Origin: Gemmatimonadota bacterium
GTDB taxonomy: Bacteria > Gemmatimonadota > Gemmatimonadetes > Longimicrobiales > Gaopeijiaceae
Assembly: GCA_022826005.1 (NCBI GenBank)
Contig: JAJDVT010000141.1
Span: 62,001-126,000, forward strand
Direction: 5' to 3'
DNA: 64,000 bases
In this document: one piece after another, positions 39,444 to 47,687 of the stretch
How positions within the stretch are numbered: position 1 is the first letter of the stretch
Layout of the letters: every line of letters begins with the position of its first letter
Translations under genes and position numbers: made by a program
The notes under the pieces: generated by a model
What the model saw: only the letters and a program-made list of their open reading frames with translations
Told to the model about the DNA's origin: nothing
Databases searched by the model: none

Positions 39444-39746
39444 ATGCCCATGAAGAACCCGCCACATCCCGGAAAGGTCGTCCGGCTTTCTTGCCTTGAG
39501 CCACTCGGACTCAGTGTGACGGACGGGGCGAGCGTGCTCGGAGTAAGTCGCCAGGCGCTCTCGAATCTGGTGAATGGACGCGCCCGCATCTCTACGGACA
39601 TGGCGATACGCCTGGCGAAGGCCTTCGGCTCCACCACCGAGACCTGGATTCGGCTTCAGGCCGCGTATGACGTTGCACAGGCGGCCAAGCGTGAGGGTCA
39701 GATCCGGGTAGATCGCTATCGGCCTGCCGCTGCCGCACAGGGATAG
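39444..39746 (+). CDS. higA: HigA-type antitoxin (XRE family)
   Basis: The 100-residue DNA-binding antitoxin has the N-terminal HigA block NPPHPGKVVRLSCLEPLGLSV and a helix-turn-helix with VLGVSRQALSNLVNGRARIS. It neutralises HigB and normally represses the operon. The ATG at 39444 is 28 bases after the higB stop and has GGAAAAGGAA upstream. The family's LRPEMALRLAK... block is present as TDMAIRLAKAFG. Confidence 0.92.
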   Translation: MPMKNPPHPGKVVRLSCLEPLGLSVTDGASVLGVSRQALSNLVNGRARISTDMAIRLAKAFGSTTETWIRLQAAYDVAQAAKREGQIRVDRYRPAAAAQG

Positions 39747-39821
39747 TCCTGCGAAGCATCACCGGGCGACCGGGCTTGCGAGCGTCTTCGCACATCGGAC
39801 GACCGGAAAAGGAAGAGAGAC

Positions 39822-41069
39822 ATGAACAGCGCAAGAGCAACTGTGATGATTGCAACCTACGGGGTCACGGTCCTATGTACCATGTCGGTAGATCCCGCGA
39901 ACGCCCAGGAAGTGATCGAGTTGCCGGGCGAGGACCGCCGGCTGGAGGCCAGCTTCGAGGAGGTGTACCGGGTGGGCACCGCCATGACGGGCGAAGCCTG
40001 GCAGCAGTTCGGGCGGGTCAGAAGCCTGGCCTTCGATGGTGCGGGCAACCTGCACATCTTCGACGAACTGCCCCAACTGGTCTATGTCGTGGGCACCGAT
40101 GGCAGCCTGATCCGGCAACTGGGTGGGCCAGGTGACGGTCCGGGCGAGTTCTCCACCTCTGGCGCCATGGCGGTGTTTGCCGACGGACGGGTGGTGGTCG
40201 TTGACATCCTCAGGGGTTACCACGTCTTCGCCGCAGACGGAACACCCGAGCGCCTGATACGCACGGCCAACCCGACTGGCCCCACCGCGGTGGGACGTGT
40301 GGTGGCCCAGTCCGGAGCGGATGCGATCATCGGAGTGCCCACGCTGGCGACCCGGTGGGCGATCACGGGGGCATCGTACAGGGAACCCCTCAGGTTTCCC
40401 ACGTCGCACGCGTTCGAGCGCACGACCCTTTCCGGCGAGGAGTCCGACACGGATACGATCGCGGAAGCATGGCTGCCCCCGAAGGACCTCGAGGGTCTGG
40501 ACCAAACGGAACTGGTAAACGCTGCGCCAATACCCACCCACCGCCTCCCCGAATTCACGCCCGAACTCCATTGGGGAGTCCTTCCGGACGACCGTGTTGC
40601 GTTCTCGGACTCATCGACGTACACGGTGAAGGTCGCCGAGGCGGGGGCGGGGGTGGTGCGGATCCTGACACACCCGTTTCCGCCTGCGCCGGTGACAGGC
40701 CGAGTCATTCGCGCGGAGCGGGACCGGCGGCTGCGCCAACTTGAGGAAACGGCCGGGCCCGGCGAGAACCTTGACCGCCGCCGGCGAAGGATCGAAGAGC
40801 TGGAGTTCCACGCCGAACTGTCCGTCATTCGTGGCCTGGGAACGACCTGGGACGGGCAGATCTGGGTGCAGCGGCGCGGCGACGAGCCCTCCGATGACGG
40901 GCCTGTCGATGTTCTCACCGCGGACGGCGCCTACATGGGCAGCTACCCGCCGGGCGCGACCAGGATCCCGGACGCATTCGGCCCGGACGGCCTGGTGGGG
41001 TTCATCGAGTCGAACGAGTTGGGTGTGCAGACCGTGGTGGTCGGACGACTCTCGATGGGAGCACGCTGA
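39822..41069 (+). CDS. Secreted six-bladed beta-propeller protein
   Basis: The 415-residue protein has a signal peptide ending SVDPANAQ and NHL-like blades: [43 protein letters not shown] and [17 protein letters not shown]. The [10 protein letters not shown] loop is the hallmark of the 6-bladed propeller family seen in Gemmatimonadota. A charged helical segment (about 285-320, [13 protein letters not shown]) interrupts the propeller. Its role is unknown, perhaps binding at the cell surface. GGAAAAGGAAGAGAGAC precedes the ATG. Confidence 0.78.
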   Translation: MNSARATVMIATYGVTVLCTMSVDPANAQEVIELPGEDRRLEASFEEVYRVGTAMTGEAWQQFGRVRSLAFDGAGNLHIFDELPQLVYVVGTDGSLIRQLGGPGDGPGEFSTSGAMAVFADGRVVVVDILRGYHVFAADGTPERLIRTANPTGPTAVGRVVAQSGADAIIGVPTLATRWAITGASYREPLRFPTSHAFERTTLSGEESDTDTIAEAWLPPKDLEGLDQTELVNAAPIPTHRLPEFTPELHWGVLPDDRVAFSDSSTYTVKVAEAGAGVVRILTHPFPPAPVTGRVIRAERDRRLRQLEETAGPGENLDRRRRRIEELEFHAELSVIRGLGTTWDGQIWVQRRGDEPSDDGPVDVLTADGAYMGSYPPGATRIPDAFGPDGLVGFIESNELGVQTVVVGRLSMGAR

Positions 41070-41191
41070 TACTCGATGCGCCCGTGTAGGCTCTTCGCCG
41101 ACAACCCGGATTCAGGCTGGCTGGCGGGCACCGCTTTCCGGCTGGCCTCGAACGCCGCTTGAAGCGCCGCCAGGTCAACCTGAAATGTCAT
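40943..41191 (-). CDS. Doubtful 82-residue frame antisense to the propeller 3' end
   Basis: The ATG at 41191 lies in the repeat element (copy 4) and opens [17 protein letters not shown], a plausible helix, but then runs antisense through 127 bases of the propeller gene and loses protein character. The only reason to list it is that a TGTAA/TTACA element sits exactly at its start, as for the htrA-like gene. Confidence 0.18.
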   Translation of the reverse strand: MTFQVDLAALQAAFEASRKAVPASQPESGLSAKSLHGRIEYQRAPIESRPTTTVCTPNSFDSMNPTRPSGPNASGILVAPGG

Positions 41192-41224
41192 GTTTACCTT
41201 ACGAATTGTAAAGAAGAGTATACA
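41186..41224. promoter_or_regulatory. TGTAA/TTACA tandem palindrome, copy 4
   Basis: TGTCA-N8-TTACG-N3-TGTAA-N8-ATACA, 17 of 20 arm bases matching with exact spacing. Unlike the other copies it lies between convergent genes (propeller end at 41069, membrane protein end at 41242). Read on the plus strand it contains CTTACG-N17-TACAAT, a good -10-like hexamer. Confidence 0.55.
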
Positions 41225-41241
41225 ATTCCGCGCGAGAAAGG

Positions 41242-41946
41242 CTACTGAGCCCCGAACGGCTCCGGTCTGACCGGTTTCAACTCCATGACGCGCGTCCACA
41301 GGGCCGTGGCAACACAGAAGAACGATGCAACCCACGCCCAATAGCCGATGCCCATGCCCAGCGGAGGCCAAAGTTCCGCCCACCAAACGACCCATTCGAG
41401 GTTGAGCACCGCGCCTCCGCTGACCAGCCCGGCCAGCCAGCGAGTGCGCCGTCGCCGGGCGGCGCCCAGCGCCAACAGCGTGGCAAGCATCAGGAGATTG
41501 GTGAGTGAACTCAGGATTCCGGGGAGGGCCGAAACAACCGCTGCCAGTGATCCCGGGGGATCGCCTAAGGGAGGAGCGAAAATGATGTTGAACGGCATGA
41601 TCGCCGCTTCCCAGCCGAGGAACCATCCCTCCCTGAACCAACCCACCCCCACTTTCACCGGCAACACGAACGAAGCAGCGAACATCGCCCACCCAGCCAC
41701 CAGCCACCGTCGCCAGCGCGGCTTCCCCGCTCTCGCGAACTCCTTCGCCAACGCCGCCGGCTTCCCCAGCTCCCGTCGCGCGATCGCAAACGCGCGCTCC
41801 GGCGCGAGCACACGGTTGATTTCCATCTCCAGGTCAACGCGCGCGCGCAGGTGATCCTCCAGCTCATCCAGCTCACGTGGCGACAGCGACGACTGGCGCT
41901 CCCGCCGTTCCCGCCAGCGTCGGACTTCGGCCTCCAAGTCGAACAT
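41242..41946 (-). CDS. Permease-prefix membrane protein 1 (last of the array)
   Basis: This 234-residue protein is one of eight paralogues. The first 95 residues form the shared soluble 'permease prefix' domain: RRWRERRERQSSLSPRELDELEDHLRARVD-type helices, then an ERAFAIARRELGKP helix and the stretch KPRWRRWLVAGWAMFAASF entering the membrane. Four or five hydrophobic segments follow, with no ABC permease or MacB motif. In related bacteria the same prefix precedes MacB-like permeases; here it caps small membrane proteins. The ATG at 41946 has GGAGG five bases upstream. It is the distal gene of the minus-strand array; function unknown. Confidence 0.75.
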   Translation of the reverse strand: MFDLEAEVRRWRERRERQSSLSPRELDELEDHLRARVDLEMEINRVLAPERAFAIARRELGKPAALAKEFARAGKPRWRRWLVAGWAMFAASFVLPVKVGVGWFREGWFLGWEAAIMPFNIIFAPPLGDPPGSLAAVVSALPGILSSLTNLLMLATLLALGAARRRRTRWLAGLVSGGAVLNLEWVVWWAELWPPLGMGIGYWAWVASFFCVATALWTRVMELKPVRPEPFGAQ

Positions 41947-41962
41947 GTCTACCTCCGGCGGG

Positions 41963-42625
41963 CTATGCGGACACTCTCTTCGGGGTCGCAGACTCCCACT
42001 CCCGCGCGCGCAATCGCAGCCCGACTGCCGCGCACACCATGGAGCCGCCCCAGGACCAGAACGCCGATGTGAAGATGAGTTTGGGCAGCACCGTCCAGCC
42101 TTCGCTGAAAACGCCGTACCCTGCGAGTGCGCCGATCCACCCGAGGAGCAGGCCGCCCGCGCACCCGAGGAGCCAGCGCAGCCAGCGCGCGCGGGAGCAA
42201 CGCCCACCCCAGAGCGCTGACACGGTCATCAGCATCGCAAGGTGGACCGGAAGGAGAACGATAATGGCCTCCGGATCGAGGAACAGCTGATGCCCGTACA
42301 TCGTAGCTCCCCCACCGAACAGTTCTATCCGCAACATCGGCAGGAACCACGCCGCCGCGTACGCGGCCCACCCGGCCACCAGCCACCGCCGCCACTTCGG
42401 CTTGCCCACCTTCGCGAACTCCTTCGACAGTGCCGCCGCCTCGCCCAGCTCGTGCCGGGCGATCGCGAACGCCTTTTCCGGCGCCAACACTGCGTTCAGC
42501 TCCATCTCCAGATCGACCCTCGCCCTGAGATGGTCCTCCAGCTCGTCCAGCTCCCTGGGCGACAGCGACGAGGTGCACTCCTGCCGCTCCCGCCACTGCC
42601 GAACCCGTCCATCCAGATCAAACAT
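41963..42625 (-). CDS. Permease-prefix membrane protein 2
   Basis: The 220-residue paralogue has the prefix domain (WRERQECTSSLSPRELDELED up to about residue 95) and then about five hydrophobic segments, ending with an Arg-rich tail. Its ATG at 42625 overlaps the end of padR1 by eight bases, with GGGGAGG inside the repressor gene as ribosome-binding site. The same eight-base overlap occurs between padR2 and protein 6, so this junction has been copied. No function is known. Confidence 0.75.
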   Translation of the reverse strand: MFDLDGRVRQWRERQECTSSLSPRELDELEDHLRARVDLEMELNAVLAPEKAFAIARHELGEAAALSKEFAKVGKPKWRRWLVAGWAAYAAAWFLPMLRIELFGGGATMYGHQLFLDPEAIIVLLPVHLAMLMTVSALWGGRCSRARWLRWLLGCAGGLLLGWIGALAGYGVFSEGWTVLPKLIFTSAFWSWGGSMVCAAVGLRLRAREWESATPKRVSA

Positions 42626-42959
42626 GGCTTCCTCCCCATGATGCCTCGAGGGCCCCGTGAACCGTGCGCCGGTTTTCGCGATCGGCCGCCAGCTGGCGCT
42701 TTCCGCGACTCGTCAACCTGTAGTACTTCCGACGACGCCCCTCTTCGGTGAGTTGCCAGCGGCCCGAGATCACCCCGTCGCGCTCCAGCCGGTGCAGGAC
42801 CGGGTAGAGCATTCCGTCCGACCACTCCAGCTTGCCGCCCGACAGCAGCTTGACCTGCTTGAGGATCTCGTAGCCGTAGCTCTCTCCCCCCGCCAGGATG
42901 GAAAGCACCATGGGGCGCGACGATTCGGCCACGAGCTCCCTGGATACCTGTTTCCTCAT
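42618..42959 (-). CDS. PadR-family repressor 1
   Basis: The 113-residue winged-helix regulator has SRPMVLSILAGGESYGYEIL, the DNA-recognition part GMLYPVLHRLERDGVI and the wing EGRRRKYYRLT. It is about 85% identical to the PadR at 45834 (17 differences in 113 positions by direct count). PadR proteins repress transport genes and often their own operon. The ATG at 42959 (GGAG eight bases upstream) overlaps the stop of membrane protein 3 by four bases, and the 3' end overlaps protein 2 by eight. The likely target is the TACCTTG-N5-CAAGGTA palindrome at 47606 and 51345. Confidence 0.9.
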   Translation of the reverse strand: MRKQVSRELVAESSRPMVLSILAGGESYGYEILKQVKLLSGGKLEWSDGMLYPVLHRLERDGVISGRWQLTEEGRRRKYYRLTSRGKRQLAADRENRRTVHGALEASWGGSHV

Positions 42960-43720
42960 TGCAGCGCTCCTATGTCCGGTGCGATCGCCGGAGACCTCCG
43001 GTTGCATCGGGCACGGCGCCCCGGGCGCGAGCCGCTGGCGAATCCGTGCGTAGCTCTCACCGGTGTCGGTGCTCCGTCCTTCGCACGCATCCGTAGCGCG
43101 GCCGCCACGCAGATATACGAGGCGGTCCAGGTCCAGAAGCCCACCGTGAGCAGTGGAGGGAGCAACAAACTCGTTTCCCCGTTCAGTATCGAGCTAAAGA
43201 CCAGGCCTCCGACCATCGAAGCGATCCAGAACGCGCCCACGGCTCCCACCGATCCCCAAAACCAGCGTTTGGCGGAGAGGCGGGCGCGCCAGAGGACCGG
43301 TACAGTCACAAGCATGGCCAGGTTGGAGAAGAAGAGTAGTGTACCGGTCACGCCGCCGGTGGCGCCTCGCAGCACGCCGACTCGGGTCAGGACCTCGTAC
43401 CCCTGGATGGTACCGGTACCGTAAAGCGGTGATTCGATAACCGGCAGAAACCAGGACGCACCGTACATCGCCCGGCCAGTAAGGAGCCACCGCCGCCAGC
43501 GCGGCCTCCCGGCCTTCGCGAACTCCTTCGACAGCGCCACGGGCTCGCCCAGATTGCGCCGCGCGATCGTGAACGCCTGCTCCGGCGCCCGCACCGCGTT
43601 CAGTCCCATCTCCAGGTCGACCCGCGCCCGAAGGTGGTCCTCCAGCTCGTGGGGCGACAGCGACGTCTCCCGCCCCTGCTGCTCCCGCCACCGCCGGACT
43701 TGCGCATCCAGATCGAACAT
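42956..43720 (-). CDS. Permease-prefix membrane protein 3
   Basis: This 254-residue paralogue has a prefix domain slightly shortened at SLSPHELEDHLRARVD (the DELED repeat is trimmed by three residues), then about five hydrophobic segments. A basic C-terminal extension of about 30 residues (GFASGSRPGRRARCN) is absent from the other paralogues. It ends in an ATGA overlap with padR1. The extension may be former intergenic sequence recruited to reach the overlap. Confidence 0.72.
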   Translation of the reverse strand: MFDLDAQVRRWREQQGRETSLSPHELEDHLRARVDLEMGLNAVRAPEQAFTIARRNLGEPVALSKEFAKAGRPRWRRWLLTGRAMYGASWFLPVIESPLYGTGTIQGYEVLTRVGVLRGATGGVTGTLLFFSNLAMLVTVPVLWRARLSAKRWFWGSVGAVGAFWIASMVGGLVFSSILNGETSLLLPPLLTVGFWTWTASYICVAAALRMRAKDGAPTPVRATHGFASGSRPGRRARCNRRSPAIAPDIGALQ

Positions 43721-43735
43721 TCCTCGCTCCCTCTG

Positions 43736-44416
43736 TCAGGCGCCCGTGGGTACATGGCCGACTCCCTCTTCGGCCTTCGCCGGTGCGTATTCCTGCGCGC
43801 GGAGCCGAAGCGCGTTCGCCACGCATAAGTACGAGGCGCTCCAGGTCCAACAACCTGCGAAGAACCGTTGCTGCCACAGGTCGGTGAGCCCGAAGCTGAC
43901 CAGTCGATAGGCTATCGCCGACAGAAGGACGCCAAGGGAACATGTGCCCACGATTCCCAGCACTCGTCGCAGCCATCGATTACACGAAAGACGCGCGCCC
44001 CAGAGGGCCGCGACCGTGATGACCATGGGGACGTTGAACATTGTCAGCGACCACTCTTCCCCGATGTCCAGAATCATGTCACGGAAGACCTCGTACCCGT
44101 AGACGGTGCCACCGAAAGCAGTCGCAATCGGCAGAAACACGGTCCCCACATACATTGCCCACCCCGCGACCAGCCACCGCCGCCAGCGTGGCTTGCCCGC
44201 CTTCGCGAACTCCTGGGACAGCACGACCGGCTTACCCAACTCGCGCCGCGCAGTCGCGAACGCCTGGGCAGGCGCCAGCGTCCCATTGAACTCCAGCTCG
44301 AGATCGACCCTCGCCCTGAGATGGTCCTCCAACTCGTCCAGCTCGCGCGGCGACAGCGAGGACCTGCGTTCCTGGCGCTTCCGCCAGTACCTCACTTCCG
44401 CATCCAGGTCAAACAC
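43736..44416 (-). CDS. Permease-prefix membrane protein 4
   Basis: The 226-residue paralogue starts at GTG 44416 (GGAGGAATC just upstream), giving the same FDLDAEVRYWRKRQERRSS start as its relatives. The prefix domain ends near residue 95 in KPRWRRWLVAGWAMYVGTV; about five hydrophobic segments follow, with WTWSASYLCVANALRLRAQE as the shared last helix. The spacing to neighbours (15 and 32 bases) supports cotranscription. Function unknown. Confidence 0.75.
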   Translation of the reverse strand: MFDLDAEVRYWRKRQERRSSLSPRELDELEDHLRARVDLELEFNGTLAPAQAFATARRELGKPVVLSQEFAKAGKPRWRRWLVAGWAMYVGTVFLPIATAFGGTVYGYEVFRDMILDIGEEWSLTMFNVPMVITVAALWGARLSCNRWLRRVLGIVGTCSLGVLLSAIAYRLVSFGLTDLWQQRFFAGCWTWSASYLCVANALRLRAQEYAPAKAEEGVGHVPTGA

Positions 44417-44448
44417 GATTCCTCCTCCAGTGCACGCTCTCCACCATG

Positions 44449-45111
44449 CTACGCGGGCGCCTTGTTTGCCCTTGCCGACGCCCACGCCTTCGCCCGCAAC
44501 CGCAGACCCCTCGCCACGCACAGGAACGAGGCGGTCCAGGCCCAGAATCCCATGCGGAACGGGGGAGGGAGCAGCCAGGCGATGCTGCCGTTCTCGATCG
44601 AGCCGTAGATCATGACTCCGACCACCGTACCGATCGCGGACACACCCGCGACTCCGACCAACCGCCGAAACCAGCGATTGCAGGAGATACGGGCACCCCA
44701 TAGCACAGGCACCGTCATCAGCATTGGCAGGTTCACGACGAGCACGAGTGCCGAACCGGGGTCGGCGATGTCCCTGAGCAGATCGTAGCCGAACAACATC
44801 CCGAGCCACCCCATATCGAGGATCGGCAGAAACCACGAAGCCGCGTACGTTGCCCACCCCGCCACCAGCCACCTCCGCCACCGAGGCCTGCCCGCCTTCG
44901 CGAACTCCTTCGACAGCGCCGTCGCCTCTCCCAGCTCGTGCCGCGCAATCGCGAAAGCCCGCTCCGGCGCCAGCACCGCACTCAGCTCCAACTCAAGGTC
45001 GACCCTCGCCCGCAGGTGGTCTTCGAGCTCATCCAGTTCGCGCGGCGACAGCGAAGAATTGCGTTCCTGTCGCTCCCGCCACTGCACGACCGCTTCCCCC
45101 AACTTGAACAT
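44449..45111 (-). CDS. Permease-prefix membrane protein 5
   Basis: The 220-residue paralogue has a divergent first ten residues (MFKLGEAVVQWRERQERNSS) but an otherwise typical prefix domain and membrane part, ending WTASFLCVARGLRLRAKAW. The ATG at 45111 is chosen over an adjacent upstream GTG because of GGAGG five bases before it. The gap of ten bases to the preceding gene's stop indicates a common transcript. Confidence 0.75.
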   Translation of the reverse strand: MFKLGEAVVQWRERQERNSSLSPRELDELEDHLRARVDLELELSAVLAPERAFAIARHELGEATALSKEFAKAGRPRWRRWLVAGWATYAASWFLPILDMGWLGMLFGYDLLRDIADPGSALVLVVNLPMLMTVPVLWGARISCNRWFRRLVGVAGVSAIGTVVGVMIYGSIENGSIAWLLPPPFRMGFWAWTASFLCVARGLRLRAKAWASARANKAPA

Positions 45112-45121
45112 CACGACCTCC

Positions 45122-45841
45122 TTACTCGGGTGAAACGGATTGCTTCGCCCTCACCGACGCCCCGTCGTGGTCACGGAGCCAGAGCGCTGCTGCGGCACAC
45201 ACGAACGACAGCGACCATGCCCAGTAGCCGATTCCGAGGTGTTGGGCGAACCCAGGCTCGCCGTTCACCGCAACGTGGACCGGCGGCGCAACGAAGCCGA
45301 GCCACAACGTGCCCAGGCCGGCGACCGAGAGGGCGTACCGCATCACCGTCCATGCCCACCTCTCGACGTTCCGCAAAGCGGGAATCGACGTCACGAGCAT
45401 TGCAAGACAAGGAGTGAGCGCTGCCAACACGCCGAGTTTCACGAAAAGCTTGCCGTCGCCGACCAGCGACTCCCCGAACACCTCGAATCCGTAATAAGGC
45501 TGGATTCCGAGGGGCCGAGAGAGGCTCAGTCCGGCCTCCGGGACATGAAAGACTGGCAACAGGAACGACACCCCGAACATCGCCCACCCCGCAATCAGCA
45601 GCTTCCGCCACCGGGGCGTGCCCGCCCTCGCGAATTCCCTGGACAGCGCGGCCGACTCCCCGAGCCCCTTACACGCGAGCGCGAAGGCCCGGCGGCGGCT
45701 TGGCACCGCCATCAGCTCCATCTCCAGATTCACGCGTGCGCGCAGATGATCTTCCAGCTCGTCCAGCTCGGCCGCCGCAAGCGACGATGTGCGCTCCTGG
45801 CGCTCCCGCCAGCGCCCTACTTCGCGATCCAGATCAAACAT
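45122..45841 (-). CDS. Permease-prefix membrane protein 6
   Basis: The 239-residue paralogue has a more diverged prefix (SSLAAAELDELEDHLRARVN, then RRRAFALACKGLGES). The membrane part has about five hydrophobic segments and ends YWAWSLSFVCAAAALWLRD. Its ATG overlaps the 3' end of padR2 by eight bases, exactly as protein 2 overlaps padR1. Confidence 0.75.
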   Translation of the reverse strand: MFDLDREVGRWRERQERTSSLAAAELDELEDHLRARVNLEMELMAVPSRRRAFALACKGLGESAALSREFARAGTPRWRKLLIAGWAMFGVSFLLPVFHVPEAGLSLSRPLGIQPYYGFEVFGESLVGDGKLFVKLGVLAALTPCLAMLVTSIPALRNVERWAWTVMRYALSVAGLGTLWLGFVAPPVHVAVNGEPGFAQHLGIGYWAWSLSFVCAAAALWLRDHDGASVRAKQSVSPE

Positions 45842-46175
45842 TGCTCCCTCCCCATGACAGCTCGAGGGCTCCGTGGACCGTCCGCCAGGCCTCGCGGTCG
45901 GTAGCCAGCTGGCGCTTGCCGCGCCTGGTCAGACTGTAGTACTTGCGACGCCGTCCCTCATCGGTCAGCTCCCAGCGGCCGGCGATCATCCCGTCCCGCT
46001 CCAGACGGTGCAGGACGGGATACAGCATGCCGTCGGACCACTCCAGCTCGCCGCCGGAGAGCAGCTTGACCTGCTTCAGGATCTCGTAGCCGTAGCTCTC
46101 GCCGCCTGCGAGGATGGATAGGACCATCGGGCGCGACGACGCGGCGACGAGTTCCTTGGAAAACCGTTTCTTCAT
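45834..46175 (-). CDS. PadR-family repressor 2
   Basis: This 113-residue winged-helix regulator is nearly the twin of PadR 1: the block RPMVLSILAGGESYGYEILK and the following helix to YPVLHRLERDG are identical apart from one Lys-to-Glu change. Differences cluster at the N-terminus and near the C-terminus. The start overlaps the stop of membrane protein 7 (ATGA), and the end overlaps protein 6 by eight bases. The two repressors probably share operators. Keeping two near-identical copies in one operon suggests a recent segmental duplication or dosage need. Confidence 0.9.
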   Translation of the reverse strand: MKKRFSKELVAASSRPMVLSILAGGESYGYEILKQVKLLSGGELEWSDGMLYPVLHRLERDGMIAGRWELTDEGRRRKYYSLTRRGKRQLATDREAWRTVHGALELSWGGSNV

Positions 46176-46858
46176 TCGAAGACTCCCTGGCCCGATGTGT
46201 GGGCCGGTGTTGGCGGCCTGGCCGGGGCCCGCTCACGTGCGCGCATCCACAGAGCGGAGCCGATGCAGGCAAATGACGCTATCCAGACCCAGTAGCCGAT
46301 GCCGGGACCGATCTGTTGCGCGGCCCAATGGAGGTTGAGCAGCGTTGCTCCCATGAGGCTTGGCGCGAGCCAGGTGGATTCCGGAGGCCGGGAGCCCTTC
46401 AGCTTCAGGAATGTTGCCAGGACCAGGGCATTGGACAGCCCGCTGAGTACCCGCAGCAGCGATAGCCAGAAGGCACCATCCCCTGCCGCAAGCAGCGCTC
46501 CGATGGGGGCCTGCCATCCCCAAAGGAAATCCTGTCCGGAACCCGTGCCCCAACGGAAGTTGTGGGCGGCCGGAAGAAAGAACGAAACCGCGTACATCGC
46601 CCAGCCGGCCACCAGCAGCTTGCGCCAGCGCGGGCTCCCCGACTTCGCGAACTCGCTGGATAGCGCCGCCGACTGGCCGAGTTCCTTCCGCGCGGTCTTG
46701 AACGCCTGCTGTGGGGCCAGCGTCGCATCCGTCTCCAGCAGGAGGTCGACCCGGGCACGCAGATGGTCCTCCAGCTCGTCGAGCTCGCGCGGCGAGAGGG
46801 AGGAGGTGTGCTCCTGGCGCTCCCGCCACCGACGGAGTTCGGCATCGAGATCAAACAC
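46172..46858 (-). CDS. Permease-prefix membrane protein 7
   Basis: This 228-residue paralogue starts at GTG 46858, which overlaps the stop of the previous gene by eight bases and gives the usual FDLDAELRRWRERQEHTSS start. The prefix domain has RVDLLLETDATLAPQQAFKTARKELGQS; about five hydrophobic segments follow, including IGYWVWIASFACIGSALWMRA. The stop overlaps padR2 (ATGA). Confidence 0.75.
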   Translation of the reverse strand: MFDLDAELRRWRERQEHTSSLSPRELDELEDHLRARVDLLLETDATLAPQQAFKTARKELGQSAALSSEFAKSGSPRWRKLLVAGWAMYAVSFFLPAAHNFRWGTGSGQDFLWGWQAPIGALLAAGDGAFWLSLLRVLSGLSNALVLATFLKLKGSRPPESTWLAPSLMGATLLNLHWAAQQIGPGIGYWVWIASFACIGSALWMRARERAPARPPTPAHTSGQGVFE

Positions 46859-47576
46859 GGCTGTTCTCCAGTGCTCCGGTTCGAGCCGCGCCCTTGAGTA
46901 CCGCGGAAGCCCATCCGCGGGCGCGGAGGTGAAGGGCGGCGGCCACGCCGATGAACGAGGCGGCCCATGTCCAGTAGCCGGGGCCGAAGAGCGCGCGGAT
47001 GTAGGGACTCACCATCTGGGCCGAGTGGTCGAGGCTGAGGATGATGCCGACGCCGAGTGCGCCAGCCCCCGCGAGTCCGAGGAATCGTCGCAACCAGCGT
47101 CCGCCCGCCGGCTTTCGACGGCTGAGCACCGGAATCGTCATCAGCATGGCAAGGTTGGGAAGGGCGGCCAGCACCAGCGAGGGCGTCCCGAGACATCTCA
47201 GGAACACCTCGAAACCGTCGGCCCGTCCATAGGCCCGGTACTCGGGGAGCAACTCGAGCCCGGTCACGGGAAGGACGAACGAGGCCGCAAACATCGCCCA
47301 GCCGGCCACGAACAGCCCCTTCCACCGTGGCTTGCCCGCCCTGGTGAACTCCTGCGACAGCGCGGAGCCCGTCCCCATATCATGGCTGGCCATGTGGAAA
47401 GCCCGTGCGGGTGTGATCGCCGCATTCAGCTCCATCTCGAGATTGACCCGAGCCCTCATGTGGTCCTCCAGCTCGTCCAGCTCGCGCGGAGACAGCGAGG
47501 ATGTGCGCTGCTGGCGTGCCCGCCACCGGCCGACCTGGGCGTCGAGATCGAAGTCGCTGCTCGCTGATTCCCTCAT
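46851..47576 (-). CDS. Permease-prefix membrane protein 8 (first of the array)
   Basis: The 241-residue paralogue is promoter-proximal. The ATG at 47576 has AAGGGGG about six bases upstream; an ATG further up would read through the operator. The prefix domain (RWRARQQRTSSLSPRELDELED, then TPARAFHMASHDMG) is followed by about five hydrophobic segments ending GYWTWAASFIGVAAALHLRA. A TACCTTG-N5-CAAGGTA palindrome lies 30-48 bases upstream, so repression by the PadR proteins of the same operon is likely. Confidence 0.76.
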   Translation of the reverse strand: MRESASSDFDLDAQVGRWRARQQRTSSLSPRELDELEDHMRARVNLEMELNAAITPARAFHMASHDMGTGSALSQEFTRAGKPRWKGLFVAGWAMFAASFVLPVTGLELLPEYRAYGRADGFEVFLRCLGTPSLVLAALPNLAMLMTIPVLSRRKPAGGRWLRRFLGLAGAGALGVGIILSLDHSAQMVSPYIRALFGPGYWTWAASFIGVAAALHLRARGWASAVLKGAARTGALENSRV

Positions 47577-47605
47577 GACGGCCCCCTTTACCATGAACTG
47601 CAATG

Positions 47606-47624
47606 TACCTTGCACTTCAAGGTA
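47606..47624. promoter_or_regulatory. PadR-type operator upstream of the membrane-protein array
   Basis: TACCTTG-CACTT-CAAGGTA is a perfect inverted repeat with 7-bp arms and a 5-base spacer, 30 bases before the first gene of the array, in a locally AT-rich stretch suited to a promoter. The same palindrome with one arm mismatch lies before the ABC/M1 fusion gene. Confidence 0.65.
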
Positions 47625-47687
47625 TATGATACGAGACCCGGCCGCAACCGGTTTCAGCGGGGCAGGTTTCCGCGGGGCAGGGGGAGG

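Noticed and set aside
41242-47576. Repeated prefix-domain coding segments as a CRISPR-like or transposon repeat array
   Set aside because: The repeats are coding, about 700 bases apart and diverged at silent positions; they are gene paralogy, not direct DNA repeats.
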